This document shows positions 17,190 through 26,049 of a DNA stretch of 64,000 bases, piece after piece. The notes beneath the pieces were generated by a model. That model was not told where the DNA came from, searched no databases, and saw only the letters and a program-made list of their open reading frames with translations. Made by a program: the position numbers and the translations under genes. Position 1 is the stretch's first letter, and every line of letters starts with the position of its first letter. The DNA is taken from positions 219,495-283,494 of the forward strand of contig NZ_JYFC01000006.1 of NCBI RefSeq assembly GCF_000938265.1, in the 5' to 3' direction. This DNA is from Agreia bicolorata. Lineage in GTDB: Bacteria > Actinomycetota > Actinomycetes > Actinomycetales > Microbacteriaceae.

Positions 17190-17969
17190 ATGGCCGCAAA
17201 ACCCAGCCGATCACGACCGGGCCGACGTCTATTCGGTCGCGGGGCCGACTATGTCGCGCTTGGATTGATCGCGGTTGCCGCTATCGCCCTCGCTGCTCTC
17301 GCACTTTCGGGGTTCTCGCTGAGACCAGGAATCAATCTGTCGCCAACGTCGCGCCCGGCATCCACCGTCTTTGATCTGCCCGCGGAAACCCCCACTCCGA
17401 CGCCAACACCCGAGGCGCCGATCAGTGTTTCGCTTCTCACCGACCAGCCGAGTGCTGCGGCCGACTCGTGGTGGGCGTCGTCGGTGGCTGCATCACTGGT
17501 GCCGGGAGTCGTCGCGGGCGGAGATTTCGCGCCGACCGCAACGGTTGATTCTGCGCTCACGGTCTCTGAGCTCGAGGCTCGTGTCGCGGCGGTGCCGAGC
17601 CTGAGCGGTTTCGTCGTTGTGCACGCGGGAGCGGGCGATCTCGATGTAGGTACTGCGCCGGCCGCGGTGGCCACGGAGGTACAAGGCTTGTGGCAGGCAG
17701 TCGCTGCCAAGGGGGGTACTCCGATTGTGACTCTGGTCTCGCCGTCGAATGAGAACGGGGCCGAGACTGTCGAGCTCAACGGTCTGTTGCAGACCGACGC
17801 AGCGGCAGCAGGCTTCGGTGTTCTCGATCTCTATTCGCCGGTGGCAGCCTCCAACGGTTCGTGGTCACCCACGTTCTCCGCCGACGGAGTTTTGCCCAAT
17901 GCTGCGGGGTCGCAGGCGCTGGCGCAGGCCGTGGTCAGTCAGCTTCCACAATTAGTCGTAACAAAATAA
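17190..17969 (+). CDS. SGNH-like membrane-anchored protein lacking catalytic residues
   Basis: Paralog of the protein at 5340-6191, about 259 residues, with the same plan: basic start, one membrane helix (about 20-42), Pro/Thr linker, exported SGNH-like domain. The positions of the active-site residues have changed. LSDSH becomes LTDQP (Ser to Gln at 86), AGTND becomes AGAGD (Asn lost), and DDGKH becomes ADGVL (His lost). It is therefore probably a pseudo-hydrolase that binds rather than cuts. GTGGGGGA precedes the ATG. It lies just before a small protein gene and an acyltransferase-3 gene, which often pair with SGNH domains in polysaccharide acetylation. Confidence 0.75.
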   Translation: MAAKPSRSRPGRRLFGRGADYVALGLIAVAAIALAALALSGFSLRPGINLSPTSRPASTVFDLPAETPTPTPTPEAPISVSLLTDQPSAAADSWWASSVAASLVPGVVAGGDFAPTATVDSALTVSELEARVAAVPSLSGFVVVHAGAGDLDVGTAPAAVATEVQGLWQAVAAKGGTPIVTLVSPSNENGAETVELNGLLQTDAAAAGFGVLDLYSPVAASNGSWSPTFSADGVLPNAAGSQALAQAVVSQLPQLVVTK

Positions 17970-18022
17970 TGCGCCCGTAACGCACGCCCACTACGGTGGA
18001 CATCAACAACTGGGGGGTGAAT

Positions 18023-18238
18023 ATGGGTGAGGTGTACCTCGAATCCGAGGGCGAGAAGGTCGCTGTCATCGCACGCAAGGTCGGGGCAGGTCAGCCCGTT
18101 CGCGTGGCGACGGTGTACTTGATGACAGACGGGTGGCACGCTAAGAGTGCTGATCTGCACACGCGGCACGCCTGGTCCGGCCCATATGGGTCGCCAGCAG
18201 AAGCTCTGGCGAGTTTCGCCATGCCGATCAGCGCCTAG
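18023..18238 (+). CDS. Small hypothetical protein
   Basis: Unrecognised soluble protein of 71 residues, beta-rich with alternating hydrophobic residues (KVAVIARKVGAG) and a Trp/His-rich middle DGWHAKSADLHTRHAW. GGGGGG lies at proper distance before the ATG at 18023, which decides this start over the in-frame GTG upstream. It sits between the degenerate SGNH-like gene and the acyltransferase on the same strand. Confidence 0.6.
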   Translation: MGEVYLESEGEKVAVIARKVGAGQPVRVATVYLMTDGWHAKSADLHTRHAWSGPYGSPAEALASFAMPISA

Positions 18239-18266
18239 GCCACCACTGACTAATTGACGGGCGGGT

Positions 18267-19325
18267 ATGAAGACGATAGACGACGTCTTCGACCCAGCCC
18301 GAAACAGTCTCAACGCGATTCGGCTGCTTCTCGCTGCGAGCGTCATCGTCAGCCATTCTTGGCTGGTCAACGGGCTGGGGCTTCCTCCCATGGTCGGCGG
18401 TACAGACCCGGGGCTCGTAGCAGTTGCCGGTTTCTTTGCAATCTCGGGCTATCTCGTCACGTCGAGCCGACTTCGCGCATCGACGCTGCGCTCGTATCTC
18501 TGGCGCAGGTTCTTGCGAATCTACCCGGCGTTCATCGTTGCGCTCGTGGTTGTCGCGTTCGTGCTTGCGCCCCTGTCGGCACTCATCGACCCATCGAGCA
18601 AGGTCGACTGGGGCAGCGCGGGGCTTTATGTACTCTCGAACGCCGGCTTGTACCTGCGGCAGGTCACCGTTGAGCACACGCTGATCAACAACGCCTTTCC
18701 GTTCGTCTGGAATGTGCCCTTGTGGACCCTGTTCTACGAAGCGATCTGCTACCTCATCGTGGGTGTGCTGGTGTCGCTCGTTCCGCGCCGGATGCTCGGT
18801 GTCGCCCTAGTCGCGCTGCTCGCCGTGTGCACGGCACTCTCGATGTCGTTCCATCTCTGGCCGGGCTTCATGATTTTGCCCATCTTAGAAAACTTGGCGA
18901 GCCTGGGCAGCTTCTTCTGCGCTGGGGCTCTGCTCTACATCTATCGAACTCGAGTGCCATCGTCTGGCCTTCTCGTCGCCGTCGCAATTGTGCTCGCGCT
19001 TCTGCTCGCCACACTCGGTCTCTTCAAACCGCTCGCCGCCGTGGCGATGGCATACGGGGTGCTCTACGCCGGTAGCCGCCTGCCACTGACCGGGGTCGGT
19101 CGCCGCAACGACATCTCATACGGCATGTATATCTACGGCTTTCCGACGCAGCAGCTGCTGATTCTGGTGCTCGGGGGAGCCATGCTTCCCGTCTGGCTCT
19201 TTGCGATCGCGTCGGTCGCTGCAACGATTCCCCTGGCCTGGCTCAGCTGGCTCGGGGTGGAGAAGCCTGCGCTCCGGCTGCGGCGTCGCGACCGAAGACC
19301 TGATTCGATACGAGTCGCCCCCTAA
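18267..19325 (+). CDS. Acyltransferase-3 family membrane protein
   Basis: Integral membrane O-acyltransferase of 352 residues, around ten helices (OafA/OatA-like family). Diagnostic pieces are NAIRLLLAASVIVSHSW with the conserved His, FFAISGYLVTSSRL, and WRRFLRIYPAFIVAL. Members move acetyl or other acyl groups across the membrane onto surface glycans. It lacks a fused C-terminal SGNH domain. The adjacent exported SGNH-like protein could be its partner, but that one lacks catalytic residues. Position just before the exopolysaccharide genes suggests it modifies that polymer. Confidence 0.9.
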   Translation: MKTIDDVFDPARNSLNAIRLLLAASVIVSHSWLVNGLGLPPMVGGTDPGLVAVAGFFAISGYLVTSSRLRASTLRSYLWRRFLRIYPAFIVALVVVAFVLAPLSALIDPSSKVDWGSAGLYVLSNAGLYLRQVTVEHTLINNAFPFVWNVPLWTLFYEAICYLIVGVLVSLVPRRMLGVALVALLAVCTALSMSFHLWPGFMILPILENLASLGSFFCAGALLYIYRTRVPSSGLLVAVAIVLALLLATLGLFKPLAAVAMAYGVLYAGSRLPLTGVGRRNDISYGMYIYGFPTQQLLILVLGGAMLPVWLFAIASVAATIPLAWLSWLGVEKPALRLRRRDRRPDSIRVAP

Positions 19326-19487
19326 TTGGGTGTATGAATCGTAAGGCGCGTTCGGCGGCGCGGCGATATCCTCATGAGCGGGGGCAGCGTTGTCGGCCGG
19401 TACCAGGCTTGACGTCATTGTCGCGCATGGTTCGGCGGATCGCATTGGCATGCTCCGATTCACTGAGTGATGCAATGGGGAAGCAGC

Positions 19488-19790
19488 ATGATGGATGAGA
19501 TTCCGGCTCGGGTCATTCGCCTGTTCGGCAACGACAAGGCGCGACCGAAGGTGATGCGGGTCTATAACGCGAACACGGGGTGGGCCGCCGCGGAGGGCAC
19601 TCCCATCATCACGTGGCAGACGGTCGAAGACCTTCTTCGCCAGGGATCGACCTCCGCTGAGGTCAAGTGGCGCTTCCGTACGCGGCAGTTCTCCATTCTC
19701 GACATGAAGCGTCCGGCACTAGACGGCAGTGTCGAACAGACGCAGCCGGGTGCGGGTCAAGCGCGACGCGGTCGCGGCATCCAGAACTGA
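19488..19790 (+). CDS. Small hypothetical protein
   Basis: Unrecognised soluble protein of about 100 residues. Hydrophilic, with a conserved-looking ARVIRLFGNDKARPKVMRVY core, a Trp-containing ITWQTVEDLL helix and a basic C-terminus. GGGGAAG lies before two adjacent ATGs (19488 and 19491), either of which could be used. It precedes the BY-kinase gene by 141 bases, which include an 8-bp inverted repeat. Confidence 0.55.
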   Translation: MMDEIPARVIRLFGNDKARPKVMRVYNANTGWAAAEGTPIITWQTVEDLLRQGSTSAEVKWRFRTRQFSILDMKRPALDGSVEQTQPGAGQARRGRGIQN

Positions 19791-19818
19791 GCAATGCGCC
19801 GATAGCTTCAGCGGCTCC

Positions 19819-19838
19819 GCGTTACATCTCTGTAACGC
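19819..19838. promoter_or_regulatory. Inverted repeat upstream of exopolysaccharide kinase gene
   Basis: GCGTTACA and TGTAACGC (19819-19826 and 19831-19838) are perfect inverted halves around TCTC, about 95 bases before the GTG of the BY-kinase. This could be a regulator site; no matching regulator is identified nearby. Confidence 0.35.
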
Positions 19839-19931
19839 GTTCGAAGCGAGGCTCCCATCGAACTATGGCACGATGACGGTGGGGCCTTTTTGGCCACCAG
19901 GCTTGACGACCTTGAGGGGAAGGCCGCTGAA

Positions 19932-21332
19932 GTGGAACTTCGCGATTACATCCGCATCCTGCGCAAGAGTTGGGTGCTCATCGCGGTGCTGCTTTTCGTC
20001 GGCATTGGCGCAGCTGCCGGCTATTCGATTCTCCAGACTCCGAAGTACAGTTCCTCGGCCAAGGTCTTCGTCTCGACATCGGGTGGCACGACAGCGTCGG
20101 ACCTTCAGCAGGGAAACACTTTTACGCAGCAGAGGGTCAAGACATACGCTGATTTGGCGACGACGCCGATTGTGCTGCTGCCTGTAATCACTGAGCTGGG
20201 CCTCGATGTGAGCAGCAGTGATCTAGCTAAAATGATCACGGCGTCTGCTCCTCTTGATACCACGTTGATCGAGATTTCCGTCACCAATGTGGACCCGACT
20301 CTGTCTGCGCAGATTGCCACTTCGGTTTCTGAAAGCCTGACGCTCGCAGTGGAGAATATCGAGACGTCGACGAGTGACGCTGCAAATGTGTCGCCCGTCA
20401 AGCTCACCCTCGTGCAGCACGCCGAAGTGCCCCAGAAGCCCGTGAGCCCGAACATTCCGCTGAACATCGCACTGGGCGGGTTGGTTGGTCTCGCTTTGGG
20501 CATAGGCCTAGCTGTGCTTCGCGAGACGCTCGATAACCGAATTCGCAACGAGCGTGACGTCGAGCTCATCACCGACGTACCGATTCTCGGTGGAATTGTG
20601 TTCGACCCCAAAGCCTCCGAACGCCCGCTCATTGTGCACGACGACCCTCGGAGTCCTCGCGCCGAGTCGTTCCGCACGTTGCGTACTAATCTGCAATTTC
20701 TCGATGTCGGTCGCGAGAACCGCTCCTTTGTTATCACGTCATCCATCCAGAGCGAGGGCAAGAGCACGACCGCGGCGAACCTGGCAATTGCGCTCTCCGA
20801 CGCAGGCGCTCGAGTGTTGCTCGTCGACGGCGATCTTCGTCGGCCGAAGGTTCATGAGTACCTGGGGCTTGAGGGTGCGGTCGGCCTGACCGACCTGCTG
20901 ATCGGCCGGGCCGAGCCTGAAGACGTCATTCAACCCTGGGGCAAGGGCGATCTGTTCGTGTTGCCTGCCGGCAAGATTCCGCCGAACCCGAGCGAGCTCT
21001 TGGGCTCCGACGCGCTTGTGAATCTAATCGGAGAGTTCAACCGCGCCTTCGATGTGGTGCTCTTCGACGCCGCGCCTCTTTTGCCCGTCACAGACGCTGC
21101 GATCTTGGCGCGAACGGTCGGAGGAACAATCGTCGTGTGTGCCGCTGGCAGGACCCACAAGAACCAGCTCAAGGGCGCCTTCACTGCGCTGGGCAACGTA
21201 GATGCGCCGATCTCGGGGGTCGTGCTTACGATGCTCCCGACAAAGGGCCCGGATGCCTATGGCTACGGGCGCTATGGATACGGCTACGGATATGGCTATG
21301 GGGATACATCTGTTCCCGCTGCCACATCGTGA
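19932..21332 (+). CDS. Wzz-BY-kinase fusion (polysaccharide co-polymerase and tyrosine kinase)
   Basis: Bacterial tyrosine kinase fused to its membrane chain-length regulator, about 466 residues. The N-terminal Wzz part (ELRDYIRILRKSW start, two membrane helices near 15-35 and 175-200) leads into a cytoplasmic kinase. Walker A SIQSEGKST is near 271-279, Walker A' VDGDLRRP near 298-305, and Walker B VVLFDAAP near 345. The tail has eight alternating Tyr/Gly residues, the autophosphorylation cluster. The GTG at 19932 is chosen because GAGGGGAAGG precedes it. It is first in an operon with its phosphatase and the initiating transferase, as in capsule loci. Confidence 0.92.
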   Translation: MELRDYIRILRKSWVLIAVLLFVGIGAAAGYSILQTPKYSSSAKVFVSTSGGTTASDLQQGNTFTQQRVKTYADLATTPIVLLPVITELGLDVSSSDLAKMITASAPLDTTLIEISVTNVDPTLSAQIATSVSESLTLAVENIETSTSDAANVSPVKLTLVQHAEVPQKPVSPNIPLNIALGGLVGLALGIGLAVLRETLDNRIRNERDVELITDVPILGGIVFDPKASERPLIVHDDPRSPRAESFRTLRTNLQFLDVGRENRSFVITSSIQSEGKSTTAANLAIALSDAGARVLLVDGDLRRPKVHEYLGLEGAVGLTDLLIGRAEPEDVIQPWGKGDLFVLPAGKIPPNPSELLGSDALVNLIGEFNRAFDVVLFDAAPLLPVTDAAILARTVGGTIVVCAAGRTHKNQLKGAFTALGNVDAPISGVVLTMLPTKGPDAYGYGRYGYGYGYGYGDTSVPAATS

Positions 21333-21387
21333 TCGTGGTCCAGTATTAGGCCAACCGCGCACTGTCATCTTCGGGGGGAGATAGGTA

Positions 21388-22092
21388 TTGGTTCAGTCAG
21401 AGTCCGGTGACGAATTCGTTGTTCTTTTCGTGTGCACGGGCAATATCTGTCGTTCGCCCTTGGCAGAGCAGCTCCTACGTTCCCGGACGGTGTCTCGCTC
21501 GGCCTTGATTTCGACCTCGAGTGCCGGCACTTATGCTTTGCCTGGTCAGGCCATGACCGAACAGGCAGCCGCGCTGTCACATCGGTACGGTGGCGACCCA
21601 TCGCAACACCAGGCCTCTGAATTGACCCCGGCTCTCGTCAAGCGGGCAAATCTCGTTGTGGTGATGAGTAGGGTGCATCGCGCCGAAGTCGTGTCGATGA
21701 TGCCGAGGGCGTCTCGCAAGACGTTCACGTTGCGCGAGCTGGATCGACTGATCGGCACGTATCGAGAGCTTGAACCCGAGGCATGGGCCTCACGCCGCGA
21801 AGCGAGTGTTCCCGCGCTCGATGCCTTTGTTCGTGACGTTGGCGCTGTGCGTGGATTCTCGACGGCGGCAGTCGTACCGACGGACGACGATATTGTCGAC
21901 CCCTATCGTCGGGGGCAAGGCGTCTACGACGAGGTTGGCTCGCTCATCTCGCAATCAATTAGTCACGTGGCCGAGGCAATCATCAGTGTGACCTCTTCTG
22001 GGTCAAAAACAAGACGTGATGAACTGTCACAAAACGATAGGATCGTCCAGGATCAGAGTCGCTCCGCTCAGCAGCAACGGGGGGAACGATGA
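21388..22092 (+). CDS. Low-molecular-weight protein-tyrosine phosphatase
   Basis: Cytoplasmic phosphatase of 234 residues. The P-loop VCTGNICRSP (C16-x5-R22) sits at the start, and DPYRRG near residue 172 carries the general-acid Asp. It should remove phosphate from the Tyr cluster of the upstream BY-kinase, a standard pairing. It is longer than usual (about 150), with an extra C-terminal Ser/Gln-rich tail of about 30 residues. The TTG start follows GGGGGGAGATAGG. The last four bases overlap the next gene (ATGA), so expression is coupled. Confidence 0.93.
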   Translation: MVQSESGDEFVVLFVCTGNICRSPLAEQLLRSRTVSRSALISTSSAGTYALPGQAMTEQAAALSHRYGGDPSQHQASELTPALVKRANLVVVMSRVHRAEVVSMMPRASRKTFTLRELDRLIGTYRELEPEAWASRREASVPALDAFVRDVGAVRGFSTAAVVPTDDDIVDPYRRGQGVYDEVGSLISQSISHVAEAIISVTSSGSKTRRDELSQNDRIVQDQSRSAQQQRGER

Positions 22093-23576
22093 TTGAGCAC
22101 CAGGTCGAAGCCGGAACCAAGCAACCGACGCACAAGGTCGGGCGCGATTGGCGCCAGCGTTACGCGTACGGCCTCATGCTCACTGATCTGCTCGTACTCA
22201 TCTGGGTGATCGTAGGGGTGCAGATCGCTTGGTTCGGGCTTACGACGTCGGAAGTGACGTTCAGTGGAAGTTTGAGCGACGTGGCTCTAAGCTACAGCTT
22301 TACTTCGCTGACCTTGATCGTCGCGTGGATGCTGATGCTCGGAATCTTCGGGACTCGCAGTTACAGAGTGCTCGGCACGGGTGCTCAGGAATATCGACTC
22401 ATCGCAGATGCGAGTGTCCGCCTGTTCGGACTCGTGGCGATCGTGGCTTTCCTGTTCAAGATCGACTTTGCCCGCGGATACATTCTCCTGGCATTTCCGC
22501 TCGGGGTCATCATTTTGCTGATGTCGCGATGGATCTGGAGACAATGGCTCGGAGTGCAGCGCCAGAACGGTGAGTACTCTTCGCGTGTCCTTCTCGTGGG
22601 TTCCGAGGCATCGACGATGTATCTCGCGAGTGAATTGGCGCGCCTTCCGACGGCTGGTTATCACGTAGTAGGGGCATGTATCCCTAATGGCACAGTGGCT
22701 GGCTATCTCGGCGACACCGGGGTGCCCGTGTTTGTGAGTATTGACCGTCTGCAGGAGGCGATGGGCCAGAGCGGGGCAGATACCGTTGTGATCACCAGTA
22801 GCGAAGAACTTTCGGCCGAGAAGATCCGTGAGATCAGTTGGTCGCTCGAGCCCGGTCGTCAGCACTTAGTCGTCGCGCCAAGCCTCACTGACATTGGCGG
22901 CCCTCGAATTCATACTCGTCCCGTTGCAGGACTTCCTCTTATCCATGTGGAGACCCCGAGGTACTCGGGTGCAAAACAGTTCACGAAACGGGCTTTCGAC
23001 CTTGTCGTGTCCTCACTACTGATCGCTTGTCTGTCGCCGCTTCTGGCCCTCGTGGCCATCGGTGTGCGGCTGACGTCGTCCGGCCCGGTTCTTTTTAGAC
23101 AGGAGAGGATCGGCATCGATGGCAAGCATTTCGAAATGCTTAAGTTTCGCTCGATGGTCACGAACGCTGAAGAAATGCTGGAGCAGCTGAAGCTCCAGCA
23201 TCGAGACAAGGGTAATTCTGTGTTGTTCAAGATGTCGAACGATCCGAGAATTACGCCTATCGGAAGGCTCCTGCGTCGGTTCAGCCTTGACGAACTTCCG
23301 CAACTTTTTAATGTGCTTGGCGGAAGCATGTCACTTGTCGGTCCGAGGCCACCCCTGGAGCGGGAGGTCGATCACTACGACGCCCACGTTCACCGTCGGT
23401 TCCTGGTAAAGCCTGGCATAACAGGGCTGTGGCAGGTGAGTGGACGATCGAATTTGTCGTGGGCAGATACGGTGCGCCTGGACCTCTACTACGTCGAGAA
23501 TTGGTCCATTACTGGGGACCTGAACATTTTGTTGCGGACAGCCAGAGCCGTATTGGCCCGGGACGGAGCCTTCTAG
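22089..23576 (+). CDS. Polyprenyl glycosylphosphotransferase (initiating transferase)
   Basis: Exopolysaccharide priming enzyme of 495 residues: moves a sugar-1-phosphate onto undecaprenyl phosphate. Four N-terminal helices (about 25-170) and a Rossmann-like CoA-binding-type domain (170-290) precede the PNPT catalytic part. That part is seen in KRAFDLVVSSLLIACLSP, VLFRQERIG, FEMLKFRSM, SLVGPRPPLEREV and KPGITGLWQVSGRS. The length and layout match WcaJ/WbaP-type enzymes. The sugar (glucose or galactose) cannot be told. It shares ATGA with the phosphatase gene and ends the plus-strand operon. Confidence 0.93.
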   Translation: MIEHQVEAGTKQPTHKVGRDWRQRYAYGLMLTDLLVLIWVIVGVQIAWFGLTTSEVTFSGSLSDVALSYSFTSLTLIVAWMLMLGIFGTRSYRVLGTGAQEYRLIADASVRLFGLVAIVAFLFKIDFARGYILLAFPLGVIILLMSRWIWRQWLGVQRQNGEYSSRVLLVGSEASTMYLASELARLPTAGYHVVGACIPNGTVAGYLGDTGVPVFVSIDRLQEAMGQSGADTVVITSSEELSAEKIREISWSLEPGRQHLVVAPSLTDIGGPRIHTRPVAGLPLIHVETPRYSGAKQFTKRAFDLVVSSLLIACLSPLLALVAIGVRLTSSGPVLFRQERIGIDGKHFEMLKFRSMVTNAEEMLEQLKLQHRDKGNSVLFKMSNDPRITPIGRLLRRFSLDELPQLFNVLGGSMSLVGPRPPLEREVDHYDAHVHRRFLVKPGITGLWQVSGRSNLSWADTVRLDLYYVENWSITGDLNILLRTARAVLARDGAF

Positions 23577-23650
23577 GCATTCAGGGCAGATAGGTGCACG
23601 CAGCGACCGTCTCATCGGACGATGACAAACCGGAGACGGCCTGTGCGGGA

Positions 23651-24925
23651 TCAAAGACGGATGCTTAGAGGCCGTTTCTTCTCGTATATCTGCCTCAACG
23701 AGTTCGACTTGGGATTCTCGCCAGAATCGAACAGCGCCATAAAAACCCATGGAAATGCAAACCAAATAGAACTGGTGAGAGCAGAGGTTGCACCAAGTCC
23801 CAAGAAAAACCCCAGACTTTCAATTGGCGTCGATGTCCGGCGCCAGAGAGCGAAAAGCCCGACAAGCAACAGTGTGAGCCCTATCAGCCCTGAGTCGTAT
23901 AACTGAGCTATCCACGCATTTGATAAATAGTCAATCCGGGCTGTGCTGACGAGATCGCCGTGTCGCTGTGAGAAACTGTTTGATCCCAATCCGGTGAGAA
24001 TCGAATCGTTGCTTTGGATATCCGAGAAGGCTAAGCGCCACGAGGTGATCCTGAACGCAGCTGTGCCCGAATCGAGAGTAAAGATTGACGATGCTCGATC
24101 GAGCAGCGGAAGCAACCATGTCGGCCCGCCACTGCCCATTGACAGAATTACGGTCAAGGAAATCAGAAAAACCCCGACGATATTTTGGGTGACTGGCTTC
24201 CTGCGACGCAGGAGGGTGAGAAGCAGGATGATCCCGAGCGAAAACCAAGTGGCACGTGTCATCGTGAGCACGCCGGCCATGGCGATAACAATAGAGATGA
24301 CGAGAACCCTCCGAGTCAAGCGCTCGCGCCAGTAGAGCACCAGCGCAAACCAGAGACAACAGATGGCTCCCATGATATTTGGCTCGAAGGAAAGCCCCAC
24401 GATGCGGACAAATGCATCACCTGTATCTGAGATGGTGAGAGGAAAATGAAGACCGAGAGTTTGATTTGCCGCCCAGGCAAGCAGAGAAAGGGCGCTCACA
24501 AGACCGATGGCGTAGGTTCCCACTGTGACTAGTTCTTCCCTCTTCTCCATGTACCTCAAGGTGACCATGAGAGCGAATATGCTCGCCGCCGTCCAAACGA
24601 CTATATAGAGGCTTGAGACAGGCTGGGGGGAGCGAAATATACTCGCGATGCCGGCGAACAGCAGCCACGACGACAACGAAACCCAGATCCATGGTGAGAT
24701 GCGGTGACGTCGAACCTCTGGGGTCTCTCGACGCTGTCCTACTACTGCGGCCAACAAGAACACAATGCCGAGATGTTCAGGACGAACAACAGCTCCAGCA
24801 ACGTTGAATCCGATCCCATTCGAGATCATGCAGAGCACGTAAAGAAACCAACTTATTCTCCACCGACTTAGTAAGTATGGAAGCAAGACCACGACCGCCG
24901 TCGCTACCAATACGTACGCAACCAT
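23651..24925 (-). CDS. O-antigen ligase/polymerase-like membrane protein (Wzy)
   Basis: Integral membrane protein of about 424 residues with ten or more helices, Wzy/WaaL-like. A large extracytoplasmic loop (about 250-330) and a segment TRATWFSLGIILLL with conserved Arg fit the O-antigen polymerase family. It should polymerise repeat units on the outer face of the membrane. The start at 24925 forms TAATG with the upstream glycosyltransferase's stop. An in-frame ATG at 24967 is also possible. It is last of the six-gene minus-strand operon. Confidence 0.82.
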   Translation of the reverse strand: MVAYVLVATAVVVLLPYLLSRWRISWFLYVLCMISNGIGFNVAGAVVRPEHLGIVFLLAAVVGQRRETPEVRRHRISPWIWVSLSSWLLFAGIASIFRSPQPVSSLYIVVWTAASIFALMVTLRYMEKREELVTVGTYAIGLVSALSLLAWAANQTLGLHFPLTISDTGDAFVRIVGLSFEPNIMGAICCLWFALVLYWRERLTRRVLVISIVIAMAGVLTMTRATWFSLGIILLLTLLRRRKPVTQNIVGVFLISLTVILSMGSGGPTWLLPLLDRASSIFTLDSGTAAFRITSWRLAFSDIQSNDSILTGLGSNSFSQRHGDLVSTARIDYLSNAWIAQLYDSGLIGLTLLLVGLFALWRRTSTPIESLGFFLGLGATSALTSSIWFAFPWVFMALFDSGENPKSNSLRQIYEKKRPLSIRL

Positions 24926-26049
24926 TAATTCGTTGGCCCCAGGTCTTGTGCTCGAGGCATAAGCCATCTATCCGCGAGGATGCGTCCATCCATATTTGGA
25001 AGAGTCGACTGAATATCTTCTGCAGATCGATCCGTCTTAGAAGCGGAAACGATACCTCGCGCGATGTCCTGGGCGCCGCAATCGGAGTCCAGGACGACAT
25101 GTCCGTGATCCTCAAGCCACGTTGCCAGGCCTGTTTCGCGGGTGGTCACGATCTCACATCCCGCAGCTAGTGCCTCAACGATGGGTAGACCGACTTGCTC
25201 GCGCCATTTTGGCGTTCGTCGAGAAGGCAGGACGACAACGTGCGCCGATTCGAGCGCCGCTCTGATCTCGGGTCGGGTGGGGTTAACTCGCAGATCTACG
25301 AAATCAAGTTCCTGCGTCCGAGTGCGCACGGTTGCCTCTAGTTCACCGTGCCCAAGGACTGAGAGTCTTAGTTCGGGAGCTTTGTGTGAGACGAAAGACC
25401 AAGCCTCGAGAACGGAAAGAACGTCTTTTCGCTCATCAAATGCTCCCAAGAACATGACCTTGTTCTGCTTCTTTGGGGTCGTGGTTGGAAGAGCGGTTGG
25501 AAGCGCAAGGTATGTTGTGACTTTCAGCTGTCGGTATCTTTGTTCCCAGTCTGGACCGAGAACAGAAGCATAGTTCGCGCGCGCACCATCGGTCCCAAAG
25601 GCAATTTGGGAGGTCTGGCGAAGTATCGGGTGCACCATGAGGCGAAGAACAGTTCGCACGAATACCGAAGGTAGCCGAAACCTGGATTGCACTTTCTCGA
25701 CCTGGTCCAGATTTTCAATTGCGTAAGACACGAGGGTGGAGGTTGGCCTTGCGGGTCTCAATAGGTGCTTGGCTCCGATGACCAATGAGATCATCAAGAC
25801 CTTTGTTGTTGCTCCAATTGCTAGGGGTTCAGGAACTTCTAGGCGTCGATAGTCATTCGACCATATTCGCCTGAGGAATCCGAGCAGAGTAACTCGGTGC
25901 ACTTGCGGCATAGAAAGCGCGAGCCGCTCGTCCCAGTCTTCCCGGGTTATCGAATAGTAGAAGTCTGCCGCGCTCATCTCGGATAGCCGCTCAAGATGCG
26001 CAACCCGGGCAACTGGGTAATAGCGTGCGCAGTTTGAATACTCAGCCAC
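24925..26049 (-). CDS. Glycosyltransferase, GT4-like
   Basis: GT-B fold glycosyltransferase of 374 residues in the cytoplasm, building the repeat unit. NKVMFLGAFDERKDVLSVLEAW marks the C-terminal nucleotide-sugar domain entry (about residue 205), and REQVGLPIVEALAAGCEIV carries the E-x7-E donor motif near 302-320. The N-terminal acceptor domain is less like known ones. The donor cannot be told from sequence. It overlaps the upstream GT2 gene by eight bases and the downstream polymerase gene at TAATG. Confidence 0.82.
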   Translation of the reverse strand: MAEYSNCARYYPVARVAHLERLSEMSAADFYYSITREDWDERLALSMPQVHRVTLLGFLRRIWSNDYRRLEVPEPLAIGATTKVLMISLVIGAKHLLRPARPTSTLVSYAIENLDQVEKVQSRFRLPSVFVRTVLRLMVHPILRQTSQIAFGTDGARANYASVLGPDWEQRYRQLKVTTYLALPTALPTTTPKKQNKVMFLGAFDERKDVLSVLEAWSFVSHKAPELRLSVLGHGELEATVRTRTQELDFVDLRVNPTRPEIRAALESAHVVVLPSRRTPKWREQVGLPIVEALAAGCEIVTTRETGLATWLEDHGHVVLDSDCGAQDIARGIVSASKTDRSAEDIQSTLPNMDGRILADRWLMPRAQDLGPTN

